From: an uncultured Paracoccaceae bacterium
GTDB taxonomy: Bacteria; Pseudomonadota; Alphaproteobacteria; Rhodobacterales; Rhodobacteraceae
Assembly (NCBI GenBank): GCA_937138255.1
Contig: CAKZOU010000033.1
Span: 78,622-142,621 of the forward strand
Reading direction: 5' to 3'
Length of the DNA: 64,000 bases
Shown here: positions 20,656-27,748 of the stretch, piece by piece
How the letters are laid out: each line of letters starts with the position of its first letter
Numbering within the stretch: the first letter of the stretch is position 1
Made by a program: the position numbers and the translations under genes
The notes under the pieces: generated by a model
Databases searched by the model: none
What the model saw: only the letters and a program-made list of their open reading frames with translations
What the model was told of the DNA's origin: nothing

Positions 20656-22437
20656 TCAGTTGGAGGTGAGTGTTACACCCGTCAGATCAGCCATGTCCAC
20701 CTGCGGCCGCATCCCCAGAAGCGGCGCGATCCGGCGGATCATTTCGGCGCCCACAGGAACCGCTGTCCAGCCTGCCGTGCGGCGTGGCTCGGTGCCCGAA
20801 GTCTCGACCGGTTCATCGAGGGTCACGACCAGAACATATCGCGGCGCCGAGGCCGGGAAGGTCGCCGCGAAGGTGGCGATCACCTTGTCTTCGTAATAGC
20901 CCCCCGTGGGCATCGGCTTGTCGGCGGTGCCGGTCTTGCCAGCCACTTCATAGCCCGGAACCTCGCCGAACGAAGCGGTGCCACGCACCACGACCTGGCG
21001 CATCATCGAAACCGCCTCTGCCGCGACATCAGGCGACAGAACGCGCGGGCCCTGCTGAAGCTGATTGGATTTCAGGATCGTCGGCTCGACCCGCGTGCCG
21101 CCGTTGGCGATGGCCGCATAGGCGGCGGCAAGGTGCAGCGGCGAGGCGGAAAGGCCGTGACCGTAGGAAATCGTCATGGTCGAAATCTCCGACCACTGCT
21201 TGGGCGACAAGGGCCGGCCGCTCGGCGCTTCGGACAATTCAATCTTGGTCGCTTCGAGAAAGCCCAAAGAAGTGAGAAACTCTTTCTGGCGATCGGCGCC
21301 GATCTCTTGGGCAATCCGCGCCGTGCCGATGTTGGAGGATTTCACGATCACATCGGTGGTCGACAGTTGCGGCCCGTAGTTGTGAAAATCGCTGATCCGG
21401 AAGCGGCCCCATGTGAGCGGCCCCTTGGTGTCGATCATCGTATTGGCGCCGACAAGGCCAAGCTCCATCGCCTGACTGATGGCGAAAATCTTGAAGGTCG
21501 AGCCGAGTTCATAGACGCCCTGAACGGCGCGATTGAAGAGCGGGCTATCGGATTGGCTTCCGGTGGTCAGCGGCAGGGGGCGGCTGTTGGGATCGAAATC
21601 CGGCAGCGAGACCATCGAGATGACCTCGCCTGTGCGCACATCCATCAGGATCGCCGCGGCACCCTTGGCGTTCATCAGCATCATGCCGCCCTGCAACACG
21701 CGCTCGGCGGCGGCCTGAACCGTCAGGTCGATGGACAGCTCGAGCGGCGAGCCCTCATTGGCGGGATCGCGCAGGTATTGGTCGAACTGGCGCTCGACAC
21801 CGGCGACGCCGATAACCTCTGCCGAATCAACGCCTTCCCGGCCAAAGCTCGCGCCGCCAAGGACGTGGCTGGCGACCGGACCGTTGGGATAGAGCCGCAT
21901 CTCTCGCGGACCGAAGAGAAGGCCGGGTTCGCCGATATCATGCACCGCCTGCATCTGCTCAGGGCTGATCTGGCGGCGGATCCAGACGAATTTGCGGCTG
22001 CCGGTGAGGTCTTTGACCAGACGCTCGGCGTCAAGCTCGGGGAAGATCTCCGCGAGCCTCGCGGCCGCCCCTTCGGGATCGACCAGTTGCTGGGGCTGGG
22101 CGTAGAGGGCGTAGGTGTCGAAATTGGTCGCAAGGATGCGGCCGTTGCGATCGACGATATCGGCGCGCTGGCCGATGATCGGGTTGCCACTGGCGATGGC
22201 GCGGGGTTCTTCGGCTTCTGACGAAGCCATTGCACCCATCTGGAGGCCGATGGCGGAGAAGGCGAGGAAGAACACAGCCCCCAGCACCAGAAGCCGCCCT
22301 TCGGCACGGTTCTTGGCCCTGTCGTGCATCTCGTCGTGGCGGCGGCGCTTGTTCTCGGCCTCGATGGTGGCGGGGTTCTCGCCACTCTCGCGGGCCTTCA
22401 GAACGCGGGCGAGCGGGCGCAGCGGCGTGCGGATCAT
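20656..22437 (-). CDS. ftsI: Septal transpeptidase FtsI (PBP3)
   Basis: FtsI crosslinks septal peptidoglycan as the partner of FtsW. The 593-residue class B PBP has a cytoplasmic N-terminus, one TM segment (about residues 49-68), a pedestal domain, and a transpeptidase domain. The active-site motifs are all present: STFK with Ser313, SSN at 367-369, and KTG at 501-503. It overlaps ftsL by 4 bases (ATGA). Confidence 0.97.
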   Translation of the reverse strand: MIRTPLRPLARVLKARESGENPATIEAENKRRRHDEMHDRAKNRAEGRLLVLGAVFFLAFSAIGLQMGAMASSEAEEPRAIASGNPIIGQRADIVDRNGRILATNFDTYALYAQPQQLVDPEGAAARLAEIFPELDAERLVKDLTGSRKFVWIRRQISPEQMQAVHDIGEPGLLFGPREMRLYPNGPVASHVLGGASFGREGVDSAEVIGVAGVERQFDQYLRDPANEGSPLELSIDLTVQAAAERVLQGGMMLMNAKGAAAILMDVRTGEVISMVSLPDFDPNSRPLPLTTGSQSDSPLFNRAVQGVYELGSTFKIFAISQAMELGLVGANTMIDTKGPLTWGRFRISDFHNYGPQLSTTDVIVKSSNIGTARIAQEIGADRQKEFLTSLGFLEATKIELSEAPSGRPLSPKQWSEISTMTISYGHGLSASPLHLAAAYAAIANGGTRVEPTILKSNQLQQGPRVLSPDVAAEAVSMMRQVVVRGTASFGEVPGYEVAGKTGTADKPMPTGGYYEDKVIATFAATFPASAPRYVLVVTLDEPVETSGTEPRRTAGWTAVPVGAEMIRRIAPLLGMRPQVDMADLTGVTLTSN

Positions 22438-22781
22438 AGCGGCTCCTCCCCGTCGGAGGAGGCCATGACCGCACCATCCAGTGGCCCGAAGGGCAAGGCC
22501 GGATAGATCACCTGATCGACACGGCCAAAGCCGTCGGGCATCAGGGGCAGAAGGCCGAGGCGGTCAAAGTTGAGGTCGGCCAGATCGCGCAGCCGGTCGG
22601 GGCGGTTGAGATAGGCCCATTCGGCGTTCAGCATCCTGATCCGCGCATGCGCCTCGCCGATCTGACGGTTGAGATCACGCACCTCGCGGATCGAATCCTG
22701 CGTGGCGTAGTTCTCATTGTAGGCCCAGAAGCCAAGCCCCACGACCATCAGAGCGGACATGAGATAGAGAAGCCCCCTCAT
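22434..22781 (-). CDS. ftsL: Cell division protein FtsL
   Basis: FtsL is a small bitopic protein that joins FtsB and FtsQ to activate FtsWI. The 115-residue product has a TM helix at the extreme N-terminus ([18 protein letters not shown]) and then a heptad-rich region (about residues 30-65) fit for a coiled coil. Sequence conservation in this family is low, so the call rests mainly on topology, length and position between rsmH and ftsI. It overlaps both neighbours by 4 bases. Confidence 0.9.
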   Translation of the reverse strand: MRGLLYLMSALMVVGLGFWAYNENYATQDSIREVRDLNRQIGEAHARIRMLNAEWAYLNRPDRLRDLADLNFDRLGLLPLMPDGFGRVDQVIYPALPFGPLDGAVMASSDGEEPL

Positions 22782-23764
22782 TTCCGCTCTCCCTTGCGCA
22801 GCGGCATTCCCAAAGCGCCACGATCGACCGGCTTGGCCGGCGCTTCCGTCCGCCGTCCGACCCGCAGCTTGGCCGAGCGCGCGCGCGGGTTGTCCGAAAG
22901 CTCGTCCTCGTCGGGCGCAACCGCCTTGCGAACCACCATCTCGAACCCCGGCGCCTCCACCTCGGCCTGCGGCGCATAGCGATTGGCGTTGCCCAGCCCG
23001 CCGGAGCGGATCTGGAAGAAGCGTTTGACCATCCGGTCCTCGACCGAATGGAAGGTCACCACGGCCAGTTGGCCGCCCGGCCTGAGCGCCCGTTCGGCGG
23101 CCATGAGGCCCCCGGCCAGCTGCCCGTATTCGTCATTCACCGCAATGCGGAGCGCCTGAAAGGTGCGCGTCGCGGGATTGCTCTGGCCCGGCTTCTGGCG
23201 CGGCAGGCAGCCTTCAACGATCTTGGCGAGTTGTAGCGTCGTCTCGACGGGCCGCGCCGCGACGATGGCGCGGGCGATCCGGCGGGAGGCCCGCTCTTCG
23301 CCGTAAAGATAAATGATATCTGCCAGTTCGGCCTCGTCGGCGGTGTTGCAGATGTCGGCCGCGCTCTCGCCAGACTGGCTCATCCGCATATCGAGGGGGC
23401 CGTCCTTCATGAAGGAAAAGCCACGCTCGGGGATGTCGATCTGCATCGACGAGATGCCGAGGTCGAGCACCACGCCGTCAAGATCGTGGCCATATTCATC
23501 GAGCTGAGAAAAGGTGCCCTGCACCATCTCGATCCGGCCCTCGTAATCGCCCGCCCAAGCCTTGGCCATCTCGAACACCAGCGGATCACGGTCGACCGCG
23601 ATCACCCTGTCGGCCCCTGCCGCCAAAAGCGCGCGGGTATAGCCGCCCGCGCCGAAGGTGCCGTCAAGCCATGTGCCGGAGACAGGCGCGACCGCCTCGA
23701 TGAGCGGTCGCAGCAGAACGGGGATATGGGCGGATGTATCGGGGAGCTTGGCAGCTGGGCTCAT
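22778..23764 (-). CDS. rsmH: 16S rRNA (cytosine-1402 N4) methyltransferase RsmH
   Basis: RsmH (MraW) methylates N4 of C1402 in the 16S rRNA P site using SAM. The 328-residue protein has the opening [13 protein letters not shown], the SAM motif [14 protein letters not shown], and [16 protein letters not shown] with the RNA-binding SxED region. It follows mraZ after three bases and overlaps ftsL by four. Confidence 0.97.
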   Translation of the reverse strand: MSPAAKLPDTSAHIPVLLRPLIEAVAPVSGTWLDGTFGAGGYTRALLAAGADRVIAVDRDPLVFEMAKAWAGDYEGRIEMVQGTFSQLDEYGHDLDGVVLDLGISSMQIDIPERGFSFMKDGPLDMRMSQSGESAADICNTADEAELADIIYLYGEERASRRIARAIVAARPVETTLQLAKIVEGCLPRQKPGQSNPATRTFQALRIAVNDEYGQLAGGLMAAERALRPGGQLAVVTFHSVEDRMVKRFFQIRSGGLGNANRYAPQAEVEAPGFEMVVRKAVAPDEDELSDNPRARSAKLRVGRRTEAPAKPVDRGALGMPLRKGERK

Positions 23765-23767
23765 GGA

Positions 23768-24265
23768 TCATCCCCCGCCCAAGAGGCTGAGAGGATCGAA
23801 GCCGTCCGGCTGATCAGCCAGCCAATCTGTCAGGCCCTTGCCCACCGAGGCGCTGAAGGTATCGGCCTTCCAGATTTCGAAATGGTCGCCCACGCCCGAG
23901 AAATAGACTTCGCCCTCGGTCAGACCCAGTTTCTGGCGTTGGCGGATCGGCATGACGATGCGCCCGTCCTTGTCGACCTCGAGACGGATCGATTGACCAA
24001 GGATCAGGCGGGAAAGGCGGGTGCGGTTGGCGTCGCCCAGCGGCATCGCCTTGATGCGCGCGGCAATCGCGTCGAATTCAACGACGGAATAGACCTGCAG
24101 CTGCTCGCGCAGGTGATCACCGTATAGAAGATAGAGTGCGGGGGTGAGGCCTTCGGTCCAGGTCGGATCGCCGGATTCGAGCACACGGCGAAAATCCGCA
24201 GGGATCGACATCCGACCCTTGCCGTCCACCTTCTGGACGTATTCGCCTGTAAAGCTCAGAACCAC
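23768..24265 (-). CDS. mraZ: Transcriptional regulator MraZ (GTG start)
   Basis: MraZ is an AbrB-fold DNA-binding protein that represses its own dcw operon in several bacteria. The 165-residue protein has two copies of the family motif: KVDGKGRMSIPADFRRVL near the N-terminus and VDKDGRIVMPIRQRQKLGL around residue 110. The start is GTG at 24265, since no ATG gives a complete first motif. It is the first gene of the cluster and is preceded by a long non-coding leader. Confidence 0.95.
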   Translation of the reverse strand: MVLSFTGEYVQKVDGKGRMSIPADFRRVLESGDPTWTEGLTPALYLLYGDHLREQLQVYSVVEFDAIAARIKAMPLGDANRTRLSRLILGQSIRLEVDKDGRIVMPIRQRQKLGLTEGEVYFSGVGDHFEIWKADTFSASVGKGLTDWLADQPDGFDPLSLLGGG

Positions 24266-24792
24266 GTCGCGCGGCCCCTCTCCTGTCCCGTTTCAAGGCC
24301 CAAAAGAGAAAACGGCGGATTGAGCTGCTGCCACTGCCCAATCCGCCGCCCTCGTCCCTTTCGGGATGCCCGACTGCGCGCGCCACCTGGGGGGATGTCT
24401 GCTCGCTCGCGCGCCGGATCTTTCGTGTCGAAGAAGCGGGTGCCTGTATGAAACCTGCACTTTGGTTGCCGATGGGGTTCTTTATTTGCCCCTTATTCGA
24501 TGCCCGTCCTTCGATGTTTCATTGGTGGCATGGGATTTCATGGTAATCAACAACATTTTCTGGGTCGCAGGGCACAATATGCGGGATCTGACACTTCTAC
24601 AGGACAAGACCTAGGGACTTATTGGGAAATAAGGCACATATTGTTGATGTGTCGAAAGATTCGAATACAATATGTAGATACCTTAACAGCGATCAGCTTA
24701 GTTCCATTAAATCCCAATAATTTTCGCATTTTGAGCGAGAGGGCTGGTGATCTCGCCAAATCCCCCCCTCAGAATACCCCCAAAACGCCAAA
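24266..24792. other. Long AT-richer leader upstream of mraZ
   Basis: No convincing gene lies here; together with the mrp terminator this is a 586-base gap and the only stretch over 300 bases without a gene. It should carry the main dcw promoter reading left. It contains a nested dyad: arms ACATATTGT (24636-24644) and ACAATATGT (24667-24675) around the inner arms TCGAA/TTCGA (24652-24664), with a GATTC site (24658-24662) inside. A third ACAATATG lies at 24574-24581. TGG-rich triplets near 24523-24543 could be MraZ boxes, but they read on the strand opposite to mraZ and I do not assign them. Confidence 0.55.
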
Positions 24793-24815
24793 CACCCGGC
24801 CGTTCAAGCCGGGTG
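24793..24815 (-). terminator. Rho-independent terminator after mrp
   Basis: The arms CACCCGGC (24793-24800) and GCCGGGTG (24808-24815) pair perfectly over a 7-base loop. On the minus strand they are followed by T-rich sequence (TTTGGCGTTTTGG). It lies 36 bases after the mrp stop and separates mrp from the dcw leader. Confidence 0.75.
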
Positions 24816-24851
24816 ATTCGCATCAGATTCCAGAATTTCCCTGAGATGTGC

Positions 24852-25934
24852 CTAGACGTCGCCGTTTTGGATCAGGCGGGCCGCCAGATCGGCATAGGCC
24901 TTGGCCATCGCGCCCTCGCCCGTGGCGATGGGCAGGCCGGCGTCGCCGCCAAGGCGGGTCTGCAGGTCGATGGGCAGGGTCGCCAGAAGCGGCAGGTCCA
25001 GCTTTTCGGCCTCGGCCTTCACGCCGCCATGACCGAAGATCTCGTGTTTGGACCCGCAATCGGGGCAGACGAACATCGACATATTCTCGATGAGGCCGAG
25101 CATCGGCGTCTTCATCGCCCTGAACATATCGAGCGCCTTGCGCGCATCGAGAAGGGCCACGTCCTGCGGTGTCGAGACGATGATCGCGCCGTCGATCACG
25201 GCTTTCTGGCCAAGCGAGAGCTGCACATCGCCGGTGCCCGGCGGCAGGTCGATCACCAGAACGTCGAGATCACCCCATTGCACCTGCGTCAGCATCTGCT
25301 GCATCGCGCCCATGAGCATCGGGCCCCGCCAGATCACCGCGCGGTCGGCGTCGATGAGAAAGCCCATCGACATGATCGACACGCCATGCGCGCGGATCGG
25401 CTCGAGCGTCTTGCCGTCAGGTGATTGCGGCTTCGAGGTCACGCCCATCATCCGCGGCTGGCTCGGGCCATAGATATCGGCATCCAGAAGGCCCACCTTC
25501 TTGCCCGCCTTCGCGAGCGCCACAGCGAGGTTGGCCGAAACGGTCGATTTGCCGACACCGCCCTTGCCCGATCCGATGAGAAGGATCTTTTTCACGCCCG
25601 GAACCCTTGCCGGCCCCTGCTGCCCCTGCCCCTGCCCGTGGCTGTGGCCATGTCCGCCGCCTTTAAGCTGTGGTGGCTCGGATTTCTGGCTATGCGCGGT
25701 CAGCATGACCGAGACCGAGGTCACGCCAGGCAGAGCCCCCACAGCCCGCTCGGCCGCCTGCCGAAGACCCTCCATCATCCGCGCCTGATCGGCACTCGCG
25801 GCCTCGATCACGAAGCGCACCTTGCCCTCGTCGATCGTAATGGCGCGGACAACATCGCGGCTGATGAGATTGCCCCCGTCGGGCAATTCGAGACGGGAAA
25901 GCACGGACTGAATTTGCTCGCGGGTAACTGACAT
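24852..25934 (-). CDS. Mrp/ApbC-type Fe-S cluster carrier ATPase
   Basis: This P-loop protein probably carries and delivers 4Fe-4S clusters in the cytosol. The 360-residue product has an N-terminal DUF59/MIP18-like domain (about 1-80), a His/Gly/Gln-rich linker (about 92-107), the deviant Walker A GSGKGGVGKST at 121-131, DADIYGPSQPRMMG, and a C-terminal CPDC pair (in FVCPDCGSKHEIFG) that in this family bridges the cluster. The ATG at 25934 has AAAGGGG six bases upstream; a longer frame from 25991 lacks such a site. Confidence 0.93.
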   Translation of the reverse strand: MSVTREQIQSVLSRLELPDGGNLISRDVVRAITIDEGKVRFVIEAASADQARMMEGLRQAAERAVGALPGVTSVSVMLTAHSQKSEPPQLKGGGHGHSHGQGQGQQGPARVPGVKKILLIGSGKGGVGKSTVSANLAVALAKAGKKVGLLDADIYGPSQPRMMGVTSKPQSPDGKTLEPIRAHGVSIMSMGFLIDADRAVIWRGPMLMGAMQQMLTQVQWGDLDVLVIDLPPGTGDVQLSLGQKAVIDGAIIVSTPQDVALLDARKALDMFRAMKTPMLGLIENMSMFVCPDCGSKHEIFGHGGVKAEAEKLDLPLLATLPIDLQTRLGGDAGLPIATGEGAMAKAYADLAARLIQNGDV

Positions 25935-26028
25935 GGATGGCCCCTTTGGTGTTCGCGCCCGTAAGGTCTGCGGTTTTGTCAGCAAGTGCAAGGCGCGAGA
26001 TCGGCGCAGGCCAACACACTATATTGTG

Positions 26029-26040
26029 GACCATGTGGTC
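26029..26040. promoter_or_regulatory. 12-bp perfect inverted repeat upstream of mrp and DUF1127
   Basis: GACCA-TG-TGGTC is a perfect dyad in the 260-base divergent region between mrp and the DUF1127 gene. It lies 95 bases upstream of mrp. An operator is possible, but the bound protein is unknown. Confidence 0.3.
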
Positions 26041-26075
26041 AAATTGTAAACGTTTTGAAACAGGTCAGCCTTGCG

Positions 26076-26092
26076 TATGCATTTTCTGCATA
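26076..26092. promoter_or_regulatory. Inverted repeat TATGCA-N5-TGCATA upstream of DUF1127
   Basis: Perfect 6-base arms flank the spacer TTTTC about 100 bases before the DUF1127 start. Just upstream is CTTGCG, and further down TTGTGC (26114-26119) is followed after 14 bases by CCCACAT (26134-26140). The latter pair resembles an RpoH-type promoter, which would fit the stress control known for the R. sphaeroides counterpart. The match is weak. Confidence 0.3.
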
Positions 26093-26194
26093 GCAGCAAT
26101 TCCGAAACGTCCATTGTGCAGTCGCAGCATAATCCCACATAAAGCTCACAAGACGAACGACACGCTGACACGCAGCAAACATACGAGAAGAAAA

Positions 26195-26410
26195 ATGGCT
26201 TTCCTGACTGACACCCACATCCCCGGTTCGAACCTCTTCGAACGCATCGCCGCCTTCCGCGCCGCCACTGTGGCCCGCGCCGGACAGGCCCGCGAATTCC
26301 GCCGCGTCTATAACGAGCTTTCGGGCATGAGCGACCGTGATCTGGCCGATATCGGCATCAGCCGCGGCATGATCCGCTCGATCGCCATCGAGGCCGGCTA
26401 CGGCAAATAA
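26195..26410 (+). CDS. Small DUF1127 protein (CcaF1-like)
   Basis: The 71-residue, basic protein ends in the DUF1127 (YjiS-like) signature: LSGMSDRDLADIGISRGMIRSIAIEAGYGK-type sequence over residues 42-71. In R. sphaeroides the matching small protein, CcaF1, binds RNA and helps mature the CcsR small RNAs encoded directly after it. Here too, hairpins with CCUCCUCCC loops begin about 10 bases after the stop, so I infer the same job. The ATG at 26195 follows GAGAAGAAAA; the frame is open further upstream, but that stretch looks non-coding. Confidence 0.88.
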   Translation: MAFLTDTHIPGSNLFERIAAFRAATVARAGQAREFRRVYNELSGMSDRDLADIGISRGMIRSIAIEAGYGK

Positions 26411-26417
26411 GAATTCC

Positions 26418-26449
26418 GGGGCCTTCTTTCTCCTCCCTGAGAAGGCTCC
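26418..26449 (+). ncRNA. CcsR-like stem-loop 1
   Basis: GCCTTCT (26421-26427) pairs with AGAAGGC (26440-26446), extended by three outer pairs. The 12-base loop contains CTCCTCCCTG, eight of nine bases of the CCUCCUCCC motif. This is the first unit of a five-hairpin array downstream of the DUF1127 gene. Confidence 0.75.
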
Positions 26450-26455
26450 AGATCA

Positions 26456-26487
26456 ACGACCGGTCTCCTCCTCCCTGAGCCGGTCGT
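26456..26487 (+). ncRNA. CcsR-like stem-loop 2
   Basis: ACGACCGG (26456-26463) pairs perfectly with CCGGTCGT (26480-26487). The loop holds CTCCTCCTCCCTG, the full CCUCCUCCC motif. Stem sequence differs from the other units while the loop is conserved, which points to selection on the loop. Confidence 0.78.
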
Positions 26488-26494
26488 GAACAAG

Positions 26495-26527
26495 GCGGCG
26501 GCGTCACCTCCTCCCAGACGCCGCCGC
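26495..26527 (+). ncRNA. CcsR-like stem-loop 3
   Basis: GCGGCGGCGTC (26495-26505) pairs with GACGCCGCCGC (26517-26527), an 11-bp perfect stem. The 11-base loop is ACCTCCTCCCA. The stem is followed by TTT, so partial termination is possible here. Confidence 0.78.
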
Positions 26528-26539
26528 TTTCCCCAGACA

Positions 26540-26568
26540 AGCGGCGCCCCTCCTCCCTGGCGCCCGCT
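26540..26568 (+). ncRNA. CcsR-like stem-loop 4
   Basis: AGCGGCGCC (26540-26548) pairs with GGCGCCCGCT (26559-26568) with one bulged C at 26563. The 10-base loop is CCTCCTCCCT, again the full motif. Confidence 0.75.
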
Positions 26569-26573
26569 CAGCG

Positions 26574-26609
26574 AAACGGCGATGCCCCCTCCCTGGCGTC
26601 GCCGTTTTT
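26574..26609 (+). terminator. CcsR-like stem-loop 5, acting as terminator
   Basis: A 13-bp stem (26574-26586 with 26595-26607, one T-G pair at 26583/26598) closes the loop CCCTCCCT and is followed by a T-run (26605-26609). It combines a shortened CCUCC loop with a Rho-independent terminator and should end the DUF1127-sRNA transcript. The reverse strand could also end the convergent Lrp gene, whose stop is 11 bases away. Confidence 0.8.
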
Positions 26610-26620
26610 CTTTCCAGACG

Positions 26621-27073
26621 TCAGCTACGATCGTCGCGGGCGGTGCCCATCACCATGTAGCTGGTGATCGACCGCACATGCGGAACCGTGCCGATCCGGT
26701 CGGTGTGAAGCGCCTTGTAGGCGGCCATGTCGGATGTCTCGATCCTCAGCAGATATTCAAATGCGCCAGCGACGTTGTGGCACTCAACAACCTCCGGGAT
26801 GGCCCGCATCGCCCTTTCAAAGCCGGCTTGCGCCTCTTTTGTGTGTTCTGAAAGCCCGATCGCGGCGTAGACCACGAAGCCGCGCCCTGTCTGGTTGGGA
26901 TCAAGCCGCGCCCGGTAGCCCTTGATCACCCCGCGACGTTCCAGATCCTGAACACGCCGCAGGCAGGCCGAGGGTGAAAGACCGACCCGCTCGGCAAGTT
27001 CGAGGTTGCTGATTCGTCCGTCGCGGGTCAGCTCTTGCAATATATTTTCGGCAATTGGGTCAATATCGGTCAT
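26621..27073 (-). CDS. Lrp/AsnC family transcriptional regulator
   Basis: The 150-residue protein has the Lrp layout: an N-terminal winged HTH (ILQELTRDGRISNLELAERVGLSPSACLRRVQDLE) and a C-terminal RAM ligand-binding domain. It is probably an amino-acid-responsive regulator. The ATG at 27073 lies next to a perfect 10-bp dyad (27077-27111) in the divergent region shared with a LysE-type exporter, so it likely controls itself and that gene. A TTG nine bases upstream is a less likely start. Confidence 0.93.
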   Translation of the reverse strand: MTDIDPIAENILQELTRDGRISNLELAERVGLSPSACLRRVQDLERRGVIKGYRARLDPNQTGRGFVVYAAIGLSEHTKEAQAGFERAMRAIPEVVECHNVAGAFEYLLRIETSDMAAYKALHTDRIGTVPHVRSITSYMVMGTARDDRS

Positions 27074-27076
27074 GGA

Positions 27077-27111
27077 TTGCAAATATCTACGAAGTCACCC
27101 AATATTTGCAA
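27077..27111. promoter_or_regulatory. Perfect 10-bp dyad, probable Lrp operator
   Basis: TTGCAAATAT (27077-27086) and ATATTTGCAA (27102-27111) are perfect inverted repeats with 15 bases between them. They occupy half of the 72-base gap between the divergent lrp and lysE starts, where an Lrp-type octamer or dimer would control both genes. Confidence 0.6.
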
Positions 27112-27145
27112 CCCTATTGCGATGGTAAGCGGCCATAATCGCCAA

Positions 27146-27748
27146 ATGAATACTGAGCTTCTCCCCGCCCTCATCGGCTTTGCCTTCGTGACCTCGATCA
27201 CCCCCGGCCCCAACAACATGATGTTGCTGGCCTCGGGGGCGAACTACGGCATCCGCCGAACGATCCCGCACCTTCTGGGCGTGAGCTGCGGCCATGCCTT
27301 CATGATCTTCGTCTTGGGCGCGGGGCTGGTGAAAGTGTTCGAGGCCTTCCCCGTGGTGCTCACCCTGATGAAATGGATCTCGGTGGCCTATCTTCTCTAC
27401 CTGTCGTGGAAGATCGCCACCGCCGCGCCGAAATCGCCCGACGCGCCAGAAACCACCGGCAAGCCCTTCACCGCCTTGCAGGCGGCGGCGTTTCAATGGG
27501 TCAACCCCAAGGGCTGGTTCATGGCGCTGACCGCACTTTCGGCCTATACGGTCGAGCACACGCTTGCCTCGGTGGCGCTCGTCTCGGTGGTGTTCTGCCT
27601 CGTCAACCTGCCAAGCTGCGCAAGCTGGGTCACCCTCGGGCAACAAATGCGGCGGTTCCTGACCTCACCCGCGCGGCTGAGGGCCTTCAACTGGACAATG
27701 GCAGTTCTCTTGGTGCTGACGCTGATCCCGATCCTGCGCGGGCACTAG
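27146..27748 (+). CDS. LysE/RhtB family amino-acid exporter
   Basis: The 200-residue membrane protein has the LysE/RhtB opening FVTSITPGPNNMMLLASGANYGIRRTIPHLLG, five to six TM segments, and the FQWVNPKGWFMALTA motif. This family exports amino acids such as lysine, homoserine or threonine. The substrate here is not evident. It is divergent from the Lrp gene, a common regulator-exporter pair, and its TAG shares CTAG with the stop of the convergent helicase gene (27745-27748). Confidence 0.9.
   Translation: MNTELLPALIGFAFVTSITPGPNNMMLLASGANYGIRRTIPHLLGVSCGHAFMIFVLGAGLVKVFEAFPVVLTLMKWISVAYLLYLSWKIATAAPKSPDAPETTGKPFTALQAAAFQWVNPKGWFMALTALSAYTVEHTLASVALVSVVFCLVNLPSCASWVTLGQQMRRFLTSPARLRAFNWTMAVLLVLTLIPILRGH

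Noticed and set aside
24523-24547. MraZ box repeats
   Set aside because: TGG-rich triplets are present but read on the strand opposite to mraZ and their spacing is irregular, so I do not call them.
24500-24844. 114-codon plus-strand frame in the mraZ upstream region
   Set aside because: No ribosome site or family match, low-complexity ending, and it runs through the mrp terminator.
26411-26610. CRISPR-like array
   Set aside because: The repeated part is only the short loop motif; stems differ, spacing is irregular and no cas gene is near. It fits a small-RNA hairpin array.
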